Source of the DNA: Plasmodium malariae
Lineage: Eukaryota > Apicomplexa > Aconoidasida > Haemosporida > Plasmodiidae
Reading direction: 5' to 3'
Length of the DNA stretch: 64,000 nucleotides
NCBI RefSeq assembly: GCF_900090045.1
Contig: NC_041786.1
Location: 687,501 to 751,500, forward strand
The notes beneath the pieces are model-generated. The model worked only from the letters and a program-made list of their open reading frames with translations, did no database searches and was not told the DNA's origin. Positions within the stretch are counted from its first letter, which is position 1, and the number at the start of each line of letters is the position of its first letter. This document shows positions 1-13,136 of the stretch, in pieces. The translations under genes and the position numbers were made by a program.

Positions 1-106
1 AACGTTAGAACCTCAATAAGCATATATATACGATATAGGCACAATGGCGTATATATATGCTACATTTTTGCAAAATTATGGCTAACATATAAAATTGCTT
101 ATAATA

Positions 107-137
<31 letters not shown>

Positions 138-965
138 ATTAAGGCGAAGAACAAGTATAATATTAAAAAGTAAACCAAGTAAAATGTAAAAATTTTCATT
201 TCTGTTTCATTTCTTTGTTGGAGTTGTGCTTCTTTTTATGTGCTAAAGCAAGGGGCAGTATCGTAATCATTGAGATATATGTTATACATAACCTATATGT
301 ATTATTTTTAGAAAAACAAAAAATATTCATGTTCTGTAGTATTATTCTTGGGAACAACTTTTTTTTTCAAATATGAAATTTTATTATCTGCTTTATGACT
401 ACAATTATTTGATTAAATAAATTAAAAAAAATTTTTAAACAATTTTTTTTTTTTTTTTTTATGAGTAAAATGAATTTTAACCAATTATTCATAATGGGCT
501 TTTTTTCAAATGAATTGTTACAATCTCTCAAATGGTACTGGTGATTAGCCAACTTACATATTTTGATTTAAACAAATGAACAAAGTAGCAATACTCCATA
601 TATTACAGAATTCACGTTACAGTACTCAAAAAGATGAAGTCCCAAAAGCCCAAAGCATATAAACATCAACACCCATTTACATTTTTTTTATGGTCTCTTT
701 TATTAACAGTTAATAAAGAGTGAATGAAACAAACAACAGGATATTTTTAATACTTATTTTCCTACCACCATTTTTACTGCAAATAATTTAGGAGTATATT
801 ATGTACATGTTATAATAATAAACATTATTAGACATAATTAACAGTTGTGCTAAATTTTTTTAAAAAATTTTAGCTAACTCTTAACTTATAAATCTTAACA
901 TATAAAGGATATTTGGGCGCACACTTTCTGAAATTATAGTATAAGCTATAAAACGGTATTTCCAA

Positions 966-1004
<39 letters not shown>

Positions 1005-2290
1005 TATGTACGCACATATATGCAAGTACATATATGTATGCGAGTAAATTTATTCCCTAAGTGAGCGGTAAATTTGGCTTCGTTAATTTCTTGTTATTTT
1101 AAAAAAAAAAAAGAAAGTTCAGTTTTATCATAATAAAAACTTGGTTTAAAAGAAGTTTCAAATTTTTAATACATGTGTGCACATAAATAATATTATACGC
1201 TTAAAAAGTAAAAAGGATAAAACAAAACACTACTAATTATAATTATATTTGTTGGCACAGATATAAGTATATGTAAATAAATAAACATATATATGTATAT
1301 ATATACATATATTTCTAAACGCGTGCACATATTAATACACTTGTTGCATATCTTGAGAGAATAATATATTGATATGGCTTAATAAAAAAATAAACAGAAT
1401 ATTAAAAAAAAAAAAAAATTGCAAAAAAAAAATATTTAGACTTTCCTCCGCTCACTCATGAATAGGCATATTTAATTAAGTTTACATCATTAAACTATAT
1501 TACATAAAATTCTTTGTTCTTTTACGATATATACATATATATAATATACTTATAGTACAATACATATATAGTTCAATATACATACGGCACAATATACATA
1601 TATATATGTATATAAGTATAATAATTAAATAAACAAAACTATAAAAAGGTTACAGTAGACGCCTAAAAAAAAAATGATTATATGTATTATTAACTGACTA
1701 GCATGGTGTGTTATGTTACGTTATGTTATGTTTGCATTTTCATTTTCGTTTGTGTTGTGTGTTTGTGTGTTTGTATGATTGTATGTTTGTATGTTTGTAT
1801 GTTTGTATGTTTGTGTGTTTGTATGATTGTATGATTGTGTGTTTGTATGATTGTATGATTGTATGTTTGTATGATTGTATGATTGTATGATTGTATGATT
1901 GTATGTTTGTATGATTTTATGGTGTATATGTATGAAGAATTTGTGTAGCGGTTTGTTTTAGCTGTTAACTGGTGTTCTAAAATTTCGTACTGATAGTCTC
2001 TCTCAGCATTTATGAATAATACTCAGTGTATTTTTATATAATGTCAAATATATATATACGTATAAACATATATGTATAAGCAATATATTATGTATATATA
2101 TATATATATATATTTATATATGTACATAATTATATAAACACATTTTTATATATCTACATTTTTATATATACGTATATTATATATACGCACATTTATATAT
2201 ATATATATATATATATTTCTTTATTTGCGAAATAAATTGTACAAATGCACACACATAAAACATACTGAAACATGCATATACATATATATA

Positions 2291-2330
<40 letters not shown>

Positions 2331-2536
2331 ATATAATTTTTTATATTGTACATATAATCTTTTTAATTAAAATACCTGAATATAATAATATATATAAAGT
2401 TTATTAAAAAAGTGGGGAAAAAAAAAAAAAAAGGCATAATATTTTTAATTTAAAAGACATAAACAAAAAAAAAAAAAAAGGGGAAAAATATACATAATAC
2501 ACATATATAAGTATAAAAACGTATAAATACATCCAT

Positions 2537-2595
<59 letters not shown>

Positions 2596-2701
2596 AAAGA
2601 AAATAATTTGACGTTATATATGGTCAGGTAAAATAATACACAGTTAAACATATTAGTCTTGATAAAATAGAGGTCTATAAATAAAAAGAGAGATAGACGA
2701 A
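1..2701. other. AT-rich intergenic DNA, no gene seen
   Basis: Both strands hold only short frames made of homopolymer and TA-repeat translation. The stretch contains poly(A)/poly(T) runs and several (TA)n microsatellites, for example 973-1001, 2093-2112, 2299-2326 and 2546-2592. It lies downstream of the phosphate transporter, so its right end probably includes that gene's 3' UTR. No tRNA-like or other structured RNA was recognised. Confidence 0.6.
1759..1915. repeat. 8-bp tandem repeat (TGTTTGTA / TGATTGTA)
   Basis: About 19 copies of an 8-bp unit alternate between two versions that differ at one base. A frame of Y, C, V, F and D residues runs through it, but this is just the repeat being read and not a credible protein. 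Confidence 0.85.
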
Positions 2702-2778
2702 CTAAATAGGAGATCTCCGTACTATATAGGAGGGACTATAAGCTGCAAATGAAAAAATTGCTGCAGTTACGGAGGCTG

Positions 2779-2824
<46 letters not shown>

Positions 2825-4815
2825 ATAAACACATATGCATATTATATATACGTTACATGTAGAATACACGGTACACTGCTTCTCGCTGTACAACAAATAT
2901 GCACTTGCAAAAAATAACTGCATTATGAGCAACACCAGGGACGCAAGCCATATATATGCAAGTATATACACGAATGCATGTATTTACATATATTTGCATA
3001 TATTTGTGTGTGTATGTATAAATTAATATATGTAATGTATATACATAAATGATGTATGGCGTTACCGGAAAAGGAAACAGTTATAATCCATGAAAGGAAT
3101 ATAGTTCTAAATAGTTTCAGGTTTACACATGACGTATTTAAAAAGGAAAAAGGACACAAGGTCTTTTTCCTTACAATTACATTATTTGTATTGTTAACAG
3201 ATTGGGACATATTATCCTTATTATTTAATCCTTTGGCATTTTTATTATCCTCTTGTGATATTTTCATTTCAACTAAACCAAGTCCAATAACACTAGAAAC
3301 AGCACAGTGAGTTGAGCTCAATGGAATACCGCAAATACTAAAAAATAAAACGACTAGACCTGATATTAATTCTATAGTAAAACCTCTAGATGGAGTAATT
3401 TTAATTAATTTCATTCCGACAGTTTTAATAACCCTATAACCTAAAACAGACAATCCTAAAGACATAGACAAACCTCCAAACAGTAGTATATACCACTGTA
3501 CTTTTAATTTTCCTTTAACTCCGTTATTATATGTATTAAATACAGCGGCAAAAGGGCCAATGGCATTGGCTGTATCATTAGCACTTTGTGCTACTACACC
3601 CAAAATTGCACTTATAATTTGTAAGGATGAAAAAACAATTTCTGTCTCTAGATCAAATTTTTCAATAATATTTTGAGACATATCATTGTTGTTATTGTTG
3701 TTGTTACTGCTATTGTTGCTATTATTATTAGTGCTACCATTCGGCTTATTCTTATTGTTCTGAGCCAAATCCTCTTTCATATCTATCTTCTGCACATTAA
3801 TAACAGCTTGAAAATCTTTTTGTGCCTCCATTTTTTTCTTTTCCATTAGCTGAACTTGGGATGCTGGTCCCTTTGGATTGGTTGCTTGAGTGTCATTTGA
3901 TGCAACTGAATTTAAACTGCTATTATTTACATTACAAATGGTATTTTCTTTAGCATTTTTTTCTAAATCGTTCATCATATCATCTCCAAATAATTTTTTT
4001 TTAAAACTGTAGCTATTTAGTCTCTTGTTATACACTATATATATAACGATAGAACCTACTATGGTTAATATTGACGATAATGCAAGACATATTAAAGTGG
4101 AATAAAATGGATGTGCAGCACTCCAGTCTTGAAGATAACATGGGTATGTGGTAACTATATTTTTATTATCCTTCTTCATTTTACATTCTATATTTAATAC
4201 AATGGGATTTTGATAAACTAAAAAAACACTAAATGGCAGTGTAATCAAAAATATTAAAAGCCAGTAACATCTTTTTATGATAACAAATGAGTTTCTTTTT
4301 CTTAATATTAAACGACGCAATAAAATAAAAGCCATAGCTGAACAACTGCCAGCTAATATTGGAGCTGCAAACCATGATATAACAATGCTATGTATTTTTT
4401 CCCATTTGATAGACTTATTATGACCTGCAGCTAATCCAAAACCCATTAAGGCTCCTATTATACTGTGCGTTGTCGAAACGGGTAAACCAAAACATGTTGC
4501 TATAGCTAGCCAAATGGTAGCACCCATTAGGGCACTAAACATACCTAACATTAAAAATTCTGGAGCATCGTAAAATGCTTCAAAATTAATAATCTTCGAT
4601 CGAATTGAATCAGTAACTGTGCCACCTAGTAAGGAAGCTCCTAAAGCCTCAAAAAAAAAGGCAATTATTAATGCTTTCTTTATTGTTACTGCTTTGGATC
4701 CAATAGATGTACTAAATGTGTTTGCTATATCATTTGCTCCTGTTACAAATGCCATAAAAAAACATGCTACACCGCTTGCGATGACTAACCATAACATGTC
4801 AGGATTTGTTACCAT
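2702..4815 (-). CDS. PiT: Sodium-dependent phosphate transporter, PiT family
   Basis: Predicted inorganic phosphate symporter of the PiT/SLC20 (Pho-4) family. The family member in Plasmodium imports phosphate with sodium across the parasite plasma membrane. Seen here: the duplicated family signature, GANDIANTF at residues 26-34 and QSANDTANA near 408, and the two paired STTH/SSTH motifs near 114 and 503. Multiple hydrophobic segments flank a hydrophilic, Asn-rich central loop (about residues 270-385). Two exons fit best: 4815-3066, then 2775-2702. The donor GTAACG follows a split codon and the acceptor is a T-run ending in CAG. Splicing gives 607 residues ending ...YIVRRSPI and restores a last membrane segment; reading straight through would instead give a tail translated from AT repeats. 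The start is the first ATG, followed directly by the first membrane helix. The family call is firm; cation preference is inferred from relatives. Confidence 0.95.
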
Positions 4816-5489
4816 TTGATTTCGTAAACTTTATTCTTTTTTATTACCGACTCTAAAAAAAGGGAAATGCAAAATGAAAACATATAAAAAATAAACAGTA
4901 TTATGTGCAATTTTTTTTTTTTTTTATATCAAAAATTGATTTGCAAAAAAGGAATATATAAGGTGCTAAAAATTTTTTTTTTTTTTTAAATAGCTATGAA
5001 AAAAAATGAACAAGCAATGAACAAGTAAGGCGATAATAATTTTTTTTTTTTTTTTTTCCAAAAACAGTCATGAAAATATGAACAGGCAAGAAAGTTGTAT
5101 ATTTTATAAGGTCTACATGTAAGGTACATATATATACATGTACAAATATGCAACAAACATAATACATATAATATTATATGTCACTATTTAGAATTTGTGT
5201 ATATGATTATTTTTTTTACATTATATATATAATTAAAAACGTCTACTCATAAACACTTATGCATATATCAACTCGTGCAAATACGTACACTATTTTTATT
5301 TGTATATAATTTTGTTTTTATCTTTAAAATGAACTGGGTCAAGCATGGTGCAAAATATTTAAGCACTACTCTTTTACGATGTTATTTTATACTATTCAAA
5401 CTTCAATGATTAACATATTATATGAAAATTAAACATATATACAAAATACGTACAATTGTATATCACAATAATAATATATATAAAAAGCT

Positions 5490-5524
<35 letters not shown>

Positions 5525-6940
5525 TTATCTATCTTCAATGCATTCTATGATTTTAAACATACTTAAAGTAACAAAATGGTTTTTTGTTTTGGAGGGGGAA
5601 AGGACAGATATGTATTATATGAATGATACGATGATATATCTTTCAATACTTCCTTAAATTTTAATGGTCTTCAAGAGATGTTCCTTGTTTTTCCTTTTTT
5701 CCCTTGATTTTTTTGTCTATCCGTTTATACTACTATGCACGTTTGATTAAAAATCTTGTTTATAACTCCGTTACTTGTTTGTAAGTTTATTTGTTCTTGT
5801 TTATTTAATTATAATTTAGTTTTAACTTCTCTTATTAATGTATATATATATATATATATATATATAAACATATATACATGTATAACTGCAATTTATTTTG
5901 AATTAATTGGTATTATATACTGGTATATTAATTTATTAAACGATTTTTTTAGCTAATATTGCGTATAGCTTTTAGCTTTTTTTTTTTTTTTTTTTTTGGT
6001 TATTTATTTTTAAAATAAATTTGATATTTTAGCTAATCTTTGAGAATCTAGAAAAAATTTCAACAAAAAAATTAAAAAAAAAATGTGCGTATTACGAACA
6101 AACTTTCTTTTTTCATCTTAAAATGTATACATATGTGTATGTATACATATATATATGTATATGTATATAAATAATGTGTATATAATTCAAAAATGATACT
6201 TTTTAATGTAGCTCATGTGTAAAAACAGTTAACATCACTTAAAGCTATCTACTTTGGAGATATATACAAATAAATAAATATATATGTATATAATATGGAT
6301 GGTGTATATATATAATATATTTATATATGTATATATATAAATATAAATGTACGTACGTACGTATGTATACATATATACGCAAATACTCAACGCAATTGTA
6401 AAAATATATATGAGTGATATATTTTTGCAATTATGTACATATATACATGAAAATAAAATTCAAAAGAATGTGTGCATAAATAAAATATGCGTACATTTTA
6501 AAAAATTAAAAATTTACAACAATGCGTACACAAATATTTTTTCTCAATTTATACAATTAAAACGTAGCATCCATATATGCATATATAAAACTGTTCATTC
6601 ATTTAATGTTCTTCTTAAGTAACATTTAATTTTGTAAAAGGCATGTATATATGTATGCATATATTTTATATAAATGTAACAGAAGTATATATATTATTAT
6701 TATACTCGCAAAAAAAAGAAAAATAATATATTTGTAATAAAAATGTAATATATTTGTTTGTATGTAATATATAGTTAAGTTCTGTTTATTTATGTAATAT
6801 ATATATATATATATATATACATTAACATATATACATATATGTAATACTTATGTAATGAACGAGTAAAATCAAAACGATTACTTTTCTGGCACATGAAACA
6901 AATTAAACATTAAAATAAACTCAGTTTAACTATATATTTT

Positions 6941-7064
6941 CGTATGTAATATATGTAATATTTTTGTACATAATATATGTAATGTTTTCGTATATAATAT
7001 ATGTAATGTTTTCGTATATAATATATGTAATGTTTTCGCATATAATATATGTAATGTTTTCGTA
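6941..7064. repeat. 24-bp tandem repeat, about 5 copies
   Basis: The unit begins CGTATATAATATATGTAATG and ends TTTT. The first copies diverge and the last three are almost identical. Noncoding. Confidence 0.8.
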
Positions 7065-8189
7065 GCTTTATTTTATTTTAATTTTTTTTTTTTCTTTCAC
7101 TTACGTAATTTAAAAAAAACATAATTACTTATGCTTTAACAAGAGCAAATTTTTTCGGAAAATATGTCCTAAGAAAATATATATTATAATATTATTATAT
7201 TACATATATATATATGTATAATAACATAAATAAATATACATTAATTTCTTTACTTGTATATTTATATAATATCCTGCAAAATATAATATTTTGAAAATTG
7301 TTCAAAAAAAATACATAATAATTTGTATGTATATATATATAATATATATATTTTATATATATATTTATCATTAGTATTATTATAGTATTAAATTTTTTTT
7401 TAGTAAATTTCGCATTTTTCTTTTTTTCATCTATTTGTAGTAGTATACTATATATATATATATTAATTCTTTTACTGTTATATTACAATTTATTAACATT
7501 TATAATGAATTTTTTTTTTTGTTTTATAATTTTATTTTTTTTTTGGAGGGAGGTAAACATATATATATATATATATATATATGTATATTTTACAAATGTA
7601 ATAATAATATATTAGTTATATTATAGGTATAATACATTATATATATATATAATATAAATTTTATTATGTATATAAAATAAACGAAAAAACATTTTGCGTA
7701 CTAAAATTTTGATAATAATACATTCAAAAAAAAAAATTGCATGTTTATAGAATATTTATTTTTCTATGTTATGATTATATATAAACGGGAAAAAGAAAGT
7801 ACATACATGTGTTTTAATTTTCATTTTTGAGGATATTCTTCTTAAAATCATTAATTATTTCTTATTTATAACTCTACAACAACGTTTTCTGTACATTCCT
7901 AGATTTTCTTTTAATATATTATATATATAATATATTATAAATATATATATATATATATGTATATCAAATGGGTTATGTTTGTAATTTAATAATTATACGG
8001 TAAAATAAAATAAAAAATTTTCAGCATTACTAATAGAAAATATGTTTGTAATTTAAAAAAAAAAGAAAAAAAAAAGAGGGACTTAACCCAAGGTATAATA
8101 CATACATATATATATATATATGCTTAAAGGAAATTTATTTTACCATATTTGCTCTATTTATAATATTTGAAAAAAAACTTTAAGAAGAT

Positions 8190-8302
8190 ACATTTATACG
8201 TTTGTTAGTTTTTACATTTATACGTTTGTTAGTTTTTACATTTATACGTTTGTTAGTTTTTACATTTATACGTTTGTTAGATTCTACATTTATACGTTTG
8301 TA
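8190..8302. repeat. 24-bp tandem repeat, about 4.5 copies
   Basis: The unit begins TACGTTTGTTAGTTTTTACA and ends TTTA. The copies are near-perfect apart from the last. Noncoding. Confidence 0.85.
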
Positions 8303-8647
8303 AATTTAATTAGATTTATAAATATTCAATTTTTACATATAAAACGATCTTCATTATTTAATAAAATGGGATTTAATAAAAAACTAAAAAAAAAATTAAT
8401 TTTTTCTTTACAAGGTGAGAAATTCTTCACTGAATGATTAAAGCCGTTCTTAGCTTTATTTTTCTTTTAATATATATTAATTTCCTTTTTTTCCATTTTA
8501 TTTCTTTTTTTTTCTACACTCTTCTTTTTTCTTTTTCCTTTTCTTTTTCTTATTTCTTTTCTTTTTCTTTTTCCTTTTCCTTTTTTTTTTTTTTTTTTTT
8601 TTCATAAACGCGCCAAAAACAGATTTGCGTTTTGTCGAATGAAAATG

Positions 8648-8678
<31 letters not shown>

Positions 8679-8830
8679 TTATAATCTCAGTGAAAATAGA
8701 ACACGAAATTTTTTTTTTATTTTAATTAGAATTTTATTTTATATATAAATAAATATATATATTCACCTAATCTTTTGTGCACTTCTATATAACTAAAAGT
8801 AAATTATTACCAAGGAGAAAAAGATTGTTA

Positions 8831-8910
8831 TCATTATAAATTTATCATTATAAATTTATCATTATAAATTTGTCAATATAAATTTGTCAATATAAATTTG
8901 TCATAAATTT
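8831..8910. repeat. 14-bp tandem repeat (TCATTATAAATTTA)
   Basis: About five and a half copies. The first three read TCATTATAAATTTA/G and the later ones TCAATATAAATTTG, so the array changes variant part-way along. Noncoding. Confidence 0.8.
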
Positions 8911-9058
8911 TTCTCCCTTTTTAATAAATTACTGTCATTTAATGTATAAAAGGAAGTATAAATTTTTCCAATTTCTTTTTTTAAAAATATTTTGGGACGA
9001 CGGAAGTTTTACATAATTTTTCATACATTGTGCGAAATGCGTGTGTTAACCTGTGTGC

Positions 9059-9095
<37 letters not shown>

Positions 9096-9135
9096 ATTGT
9101 TAATTTGCTTTTTCAAAAAGGAAAAAACTTATAAC

Positions 9136-9202
<67 letters not shown>

Positions 9203-9589
9203 TGTATGTACTATGTGAACTTACTTATAGGTGTGTATATAAATAAATATATATATTATATGTATATAATTTTATACCGTGTGCATTTATCTATGTGCTC
9301 ACTTTTTGCCAATAATTTTATATAAAAAAAAGAAAAAAGAAAAAAGAAAAAAAGATTTATATGTTCAGGTTCTAACCGCTTATCAATTTTTAAAACAAAA
9401 AATAAATTTTCGAAAGAACATTTGAAATGGACCATTTTATAAAAACTCTATAAAAATAATACTTCTTAAATTCGTATAAGAGCGATGTGCGTCATGTACT
9501 TACTAGCGTACAAAAGAAGGGATGACAATGAAGGAGAATTAGTGAGTATATTAATTCTACTGTACTTATACATTTTGCAGTATTTTAAG

Positions 9590-10060
9590 CTACATATAAG
9601 GCTTATTAAATGTATCAATAGTCCGGAAAAGAACACACTCGAAGGTGGAGAAACATGTGCTACATATTAACACTGCTTTCTTTTAAACACATACACGCTT
9701 CATATTTCGAAATATAAATTTATATTTTTTTTTCATGTAGTATTGGAATATTGAACAAAATTAAGTTCATTTAAAAAAGATATTACACTAGTGCTTTATT
9801 TTTAATTTTCTTAAATGGTAGGAAATTTTTTTTTTTTTTTCATTTATTCATATATATTTTAAATGTTACCCATTGGCAAAAATAAATATACGTTCCTTCA
9901 TTTCCCTGGGTGTTCTTTCTACTGTTCTTATGTAAAAATAAATACGTAAACGTCGTATATAGATGTATATAGCACGCATAAACACGTACCTTACCATTTT
10001 TTTTTGAAGCCGTAAGAGCTTTATTTTTCAAAAAATTTGTTATATGTCTTAATGAAAAAA
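9590..10060 (-). CDS. Doubtful spliced small gene, 5' end not found
   Basis: Three blocks on the minus strand join in frame with good splice ends. Block 1 is 10060-9995, after a T-rich CAG, reading ...LRHITNFLKNKALTASKKN; its donor is GTAAGG. Block 2 is 9921-9870, after ...AACAG, reading VERTPREMKERIFIFANG; its donor is GTAACA. Block 3 is 9659-9590, after ATGTAG, reading TCFSTFECVLFR...NKPYM then TAG. Base composition is richer in G+C than the surroundings and the peptide is not low complexity, which favours coding. I found no convincing start exon upstream and do not recognise the product. The basic first block could be part of a mitochondrial targeting sequence, but that is speculation. The alternative is chance open frame. 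Confidence 0.28.
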
Positions 10061-10160
10061 CTGTAAAAGCGAACAGTACAATATGTTGTTCCCCCTAATT
10101 CCAAAGGTGTTTATATATATTTTTTTCTTTTTTTTTATTTGATTGGTATTGTTACTACTT

Positions 10161-10226
10161 CGTAACTGCAACGTAACTGCTACATAACTACTACATAACT
10201 GCTACATAACTGCGACGTAACTGCTA
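10161..10226. repeat. 11-bp tandem repeat, 6 copies
   Basis: The unit is CGTAACTGCTA, with CATAACTACTA variants. It lies in the gap between the doubtful gene and the 3' end of MPC1. Confidence 0.8.
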
Positions 10227-10619
10227 CTCATTTCACATTTTGCAACAAGCTATATTTTTCAGAAAAATTAAATAAAGATTCATGCACGAAAAAAAAAAGG
10301 TCATAAAAATTTAAGTACAACATGATTACAGCAATTACCGACGGGATATAAAAATTACAATTGAGATTTAATTAAAACTTATGTATACAAAGCTTCAGAT
10401 AGCCTATTTCCCTTTTAATAAAGAAATTTCATTTTATTTCATACGCATGTAATACGTTATATGCTTGTGGTCATATGTGCGTCTTCATTCCCCTACGTCT
10501 GCCGATGCTTTTACGTTCGCACGCATAAACATATACACTAACATACACACAAACATATACACATATACAAAAACACACGGATGATAATGAGGGGGGGGTC
10601 TTTGATAATATGTTTGGTC

Positions 10620-11359
10620 TCAGTTGTTGGACAACTTTTTCCTTTTGTTTGCCTCGAATTTTAGCTTCCGAAATAGTAAGGTGCTTTGTACTAACGTATT
10701 TGTAGCATGACAAGCAAACAGTAAATAATTTTTCGGTTTAATTGCAAGAGAATATCTCATAAATAAAATACTGTAGATTGCCAAAACAGCCGTCATTCTT
10801 TCAGATACGTACATGGGCAATTTCTTTAAATCGTTGAAGCCTTTTATTAAAAAAAAGAAAAAATCGAAAAAATGATATATAATGATGAAAAAAAAAGCCA
10901 AATAAAATGAAATTAAATAATATAGAAAAATAATAAAAAATATTAAAAGTTCTTTTAGTGTGCATAAATGTAACCGTCCATGTATATAGGCACCTACAAA
11001 CGCTGTTACTAGCTCTTACATACATATGTACATACAAGAATGAATACATACATACAAACATACATACGTACGTACATGTGTACAATATACATACATACAT
11101 ACGTACATGTGTACAATATACACACAGACTTATGTTCTAAGTACAACGAATGCCATTGCTGCAACTAGAAGAATGTATAAGCACGTATTCTACTCAACAT
11201 AAATTGAAGATATTTTTTTTTTCTTTTTTTTTTTTTTGAAAAATTGTAAAAAAAAAAATTACCAGCAAGAACAAATCCCCAGTTTGCTAAAGGGGCCCAA
11301 AACATAATATTGAATACATTCGATTTTACATTATTATAAAATAATTTAATTTTTGTCAT
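10620..11359 (-). CDS. MPC1: Mitochondrial pyruvate carrier subunit 1
   Basis: MPC1 pairs with MPC2 in the mitochondrial inner membrane to bring pyruvate into the matrix. Exon 1 is 11359-11263 and exon 2 is 10840-10620, with a 422-bp intron between (donor GTAATT, acceptor TAAAAG) that splits a Gly codon. The spliced product is 105 residues, the usual size for the family. Family signatures seen: FWAPLANWGFVLAG at residues 20-33, matching the FWGPxANWG motif; NDLKKLP directly across the splice junction; SERMTAVLAIYS; and KPKNYLLFACHATN, matching the PRNWLLFACHATNE block. The match continuing through the splice junction supports the gene model strongly. There is no obvious cleaved presequence, as is normal for this family. 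The tail is basic (ANKRKKLSNN). Confidence 0.93.
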
Positions 11360-11753
11360 TTTTAAATCAATATCTGCTTACTGAGTGCAATTCTTTTTTA
11401 TTATATGTTTTTATATTTATTGTGATAATTAGTTGCATATGCAATTCTGTTAAGCAAATCTGATATTTGAAAACTGTGCCTTAACATATATCAGCCTCGT
11501 GTAATGTGAATACAGGTAAGACGTGCGCATGGATGCACATACATATGACTACGTCTATGTATGTATATATGTATGCAACTAGTTTTGTGCGTATGACTGT
11601 GTGAATGTACTTATGAATGTATGCTTGTTTGTAAATCCCTCCCAGTGTTGACACTCCATGCTCACGTGTGTGTGGTTGCACTTTAATGATTTCTTTCGCT
11701 ATAGGAAAATAATGAAAAGTATGCCAAAACAAATAAAAATAATAATAATAAAA

Positions 11754-11905
11754 TAATATAATAATATAATAATATAATAATATAATAATATAATAATATA
11801 ATAATATAATAATATAATAATATAATAATATAATAATATAATAATATAATAATATAATAATATAATAATATAATATATAATAATATAATAATATAATAAT
11901 ATAAT
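11754..11905. repeat. 8-bp tandem repeat (ATAATATA), about 19 copies
   Basis: A nearly perfect array that passes into ATA triplets up to about 11935. Three minus-strand frames of I, L and Y residues run through it and are repeat artefacts. Confidence 0.88.
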
Positions 11906-11935
11906 AATAATAATAATAATAATAAATAATAAAAT

Positions 11936-12020
11936 AACAAAATAACAAACTAACAAACTAACAAACTAACAAACTAACAAACTAACAAACTAACAAACTA
12001 ACAAACTAACAAACTAACAA
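11936..12020. repeat. 8-bp tandem repeat (AACAAACT), about 10 copies
   Basis: It starts where the ATA array stops, so two different 8-bp arrays sit back to back. Confidence 0.85.
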
Positions 12021-13080
12021 AATTAAATAAAATAATTGCAGTTACATGATGGTTATAAATCATTCAAAATAAACATACTGTAAACATAAAATAAATCGAA
12101 TGTTAACTAATTAAACAAATATAATACATAATTAGGAGGGCTTTTAAAAAAAGGTATGCTTATTTAATAAAATTATTTTCCATAAAAGTATAAAATGAAA
12201 TAACATTTATTTCTTCATATTAAAGATGGTATATTGTTGCTTTACAATTATAATTTTAAAAAGGGTAAAAATGAAAAATGGCAATTAAAATGGATCGGGG
12301 AATCGTTTATTTTTCACTCTCGTTTACACGTTATTACGTTATCGCGTAATTATGCTATCATGTTATGACAATATCATACTATCATATTATTATGTTTTTT
12401 CTTTTTTCTTTTTTTTTTTTCCTATTTACTCTTCTCAGTCAACCTAAACCAATCATCAACACATCAACTATTGTAGCGGCTAATCCGCAAGTCTAAAAAC
12501 AATTTATTATATTCCAAAAAAAAAAAAAAAAAAAAAAATGTCAAAAGAAGTTGAACATTAAAATAAAATTACTTAAATCAAATCAGTTAAACCAGTGTTA
12601 TTTTATCCTTTATACTACTTTAAATATGATATATATATATATATATATACATATATATTATATATATATATCTTTATGTATATATCTTTATGTATATACA
12701 TAAAGTTAATTAACCACGTGAAAAATATACACATTGAAGTTTGCTATAAATTACGCGCAAATATTTAAAAAAAGTAAAAGGAAGAACATACATATACATT
12801 TATTTATATAGTTTTATCCTCCTTAAATTTAAAATCTTTTTAAGAAAAAATTTACTACTCACTTGGCTTAATTACAAAAAAATAGGTGGAAGCTATGGTA
12901 CTATTTACTTTATTATTTTTTTTTTTTTTTTTTGTTCTTTTATTATTTTATATTTTTTTCCCTTAAAGTGTATAGCACAATTTTGCAAAAAAAAAAAAAT
13001 GAAACCTAATTTTGGTAGTAAAGCAGTTATGTGAAACGTGGGAAAAAATGTAAGTAAAAAAGACGTAAAAACAGAAAAAT

Positions 13081-13136
13081 AACGTAAACAATAACGTAAA
13101 CAATAACGTAAACAATAACGTAAACAATAACGTAAA
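13081..13136. repeat. 12-bp tandem repeat (AACGTAAACAAT), about 5 copies
   Basis: Perfect copies in intergenic DNA, read as repeated V/I/Y residues on the minus strand. Confidence 0.85.

Larger units (their letters stand above)
4816..9589. other. 4.8-kb very AT-rich intergenic region
   Basis: Upstream of the phosphate transporter. It holds long A and T runs and TA microsatellites; by eye, 7141-7440 is about 87% A+T. It also contains three short tandem arrays listed separately. A 61-codon plus-strand frame at 9485-9670 overlaps the doubtful minus-strand gene and has no recognisable similarity. I see no RNA gene. The size and composition could accommodate promoters or a replication origin, but nothing specific shows it. 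Confidence 0.55.

Noticed and set aside
6120..8000. Possible centromere because of extreme AT content
   Set aside because: At about 87% A+T by eye it resembles other intergenic DNA here. It lacks the longer, even more AT-rich repeat core described for malaria centromeres.
9485..9670. Plus-strand frame of 61 codons beginning MCVMYLLAYKRRDD
   Set aside because: It overlaps the better-supported minus-strand blocks, has no recognised family and no splice or neighbour support.
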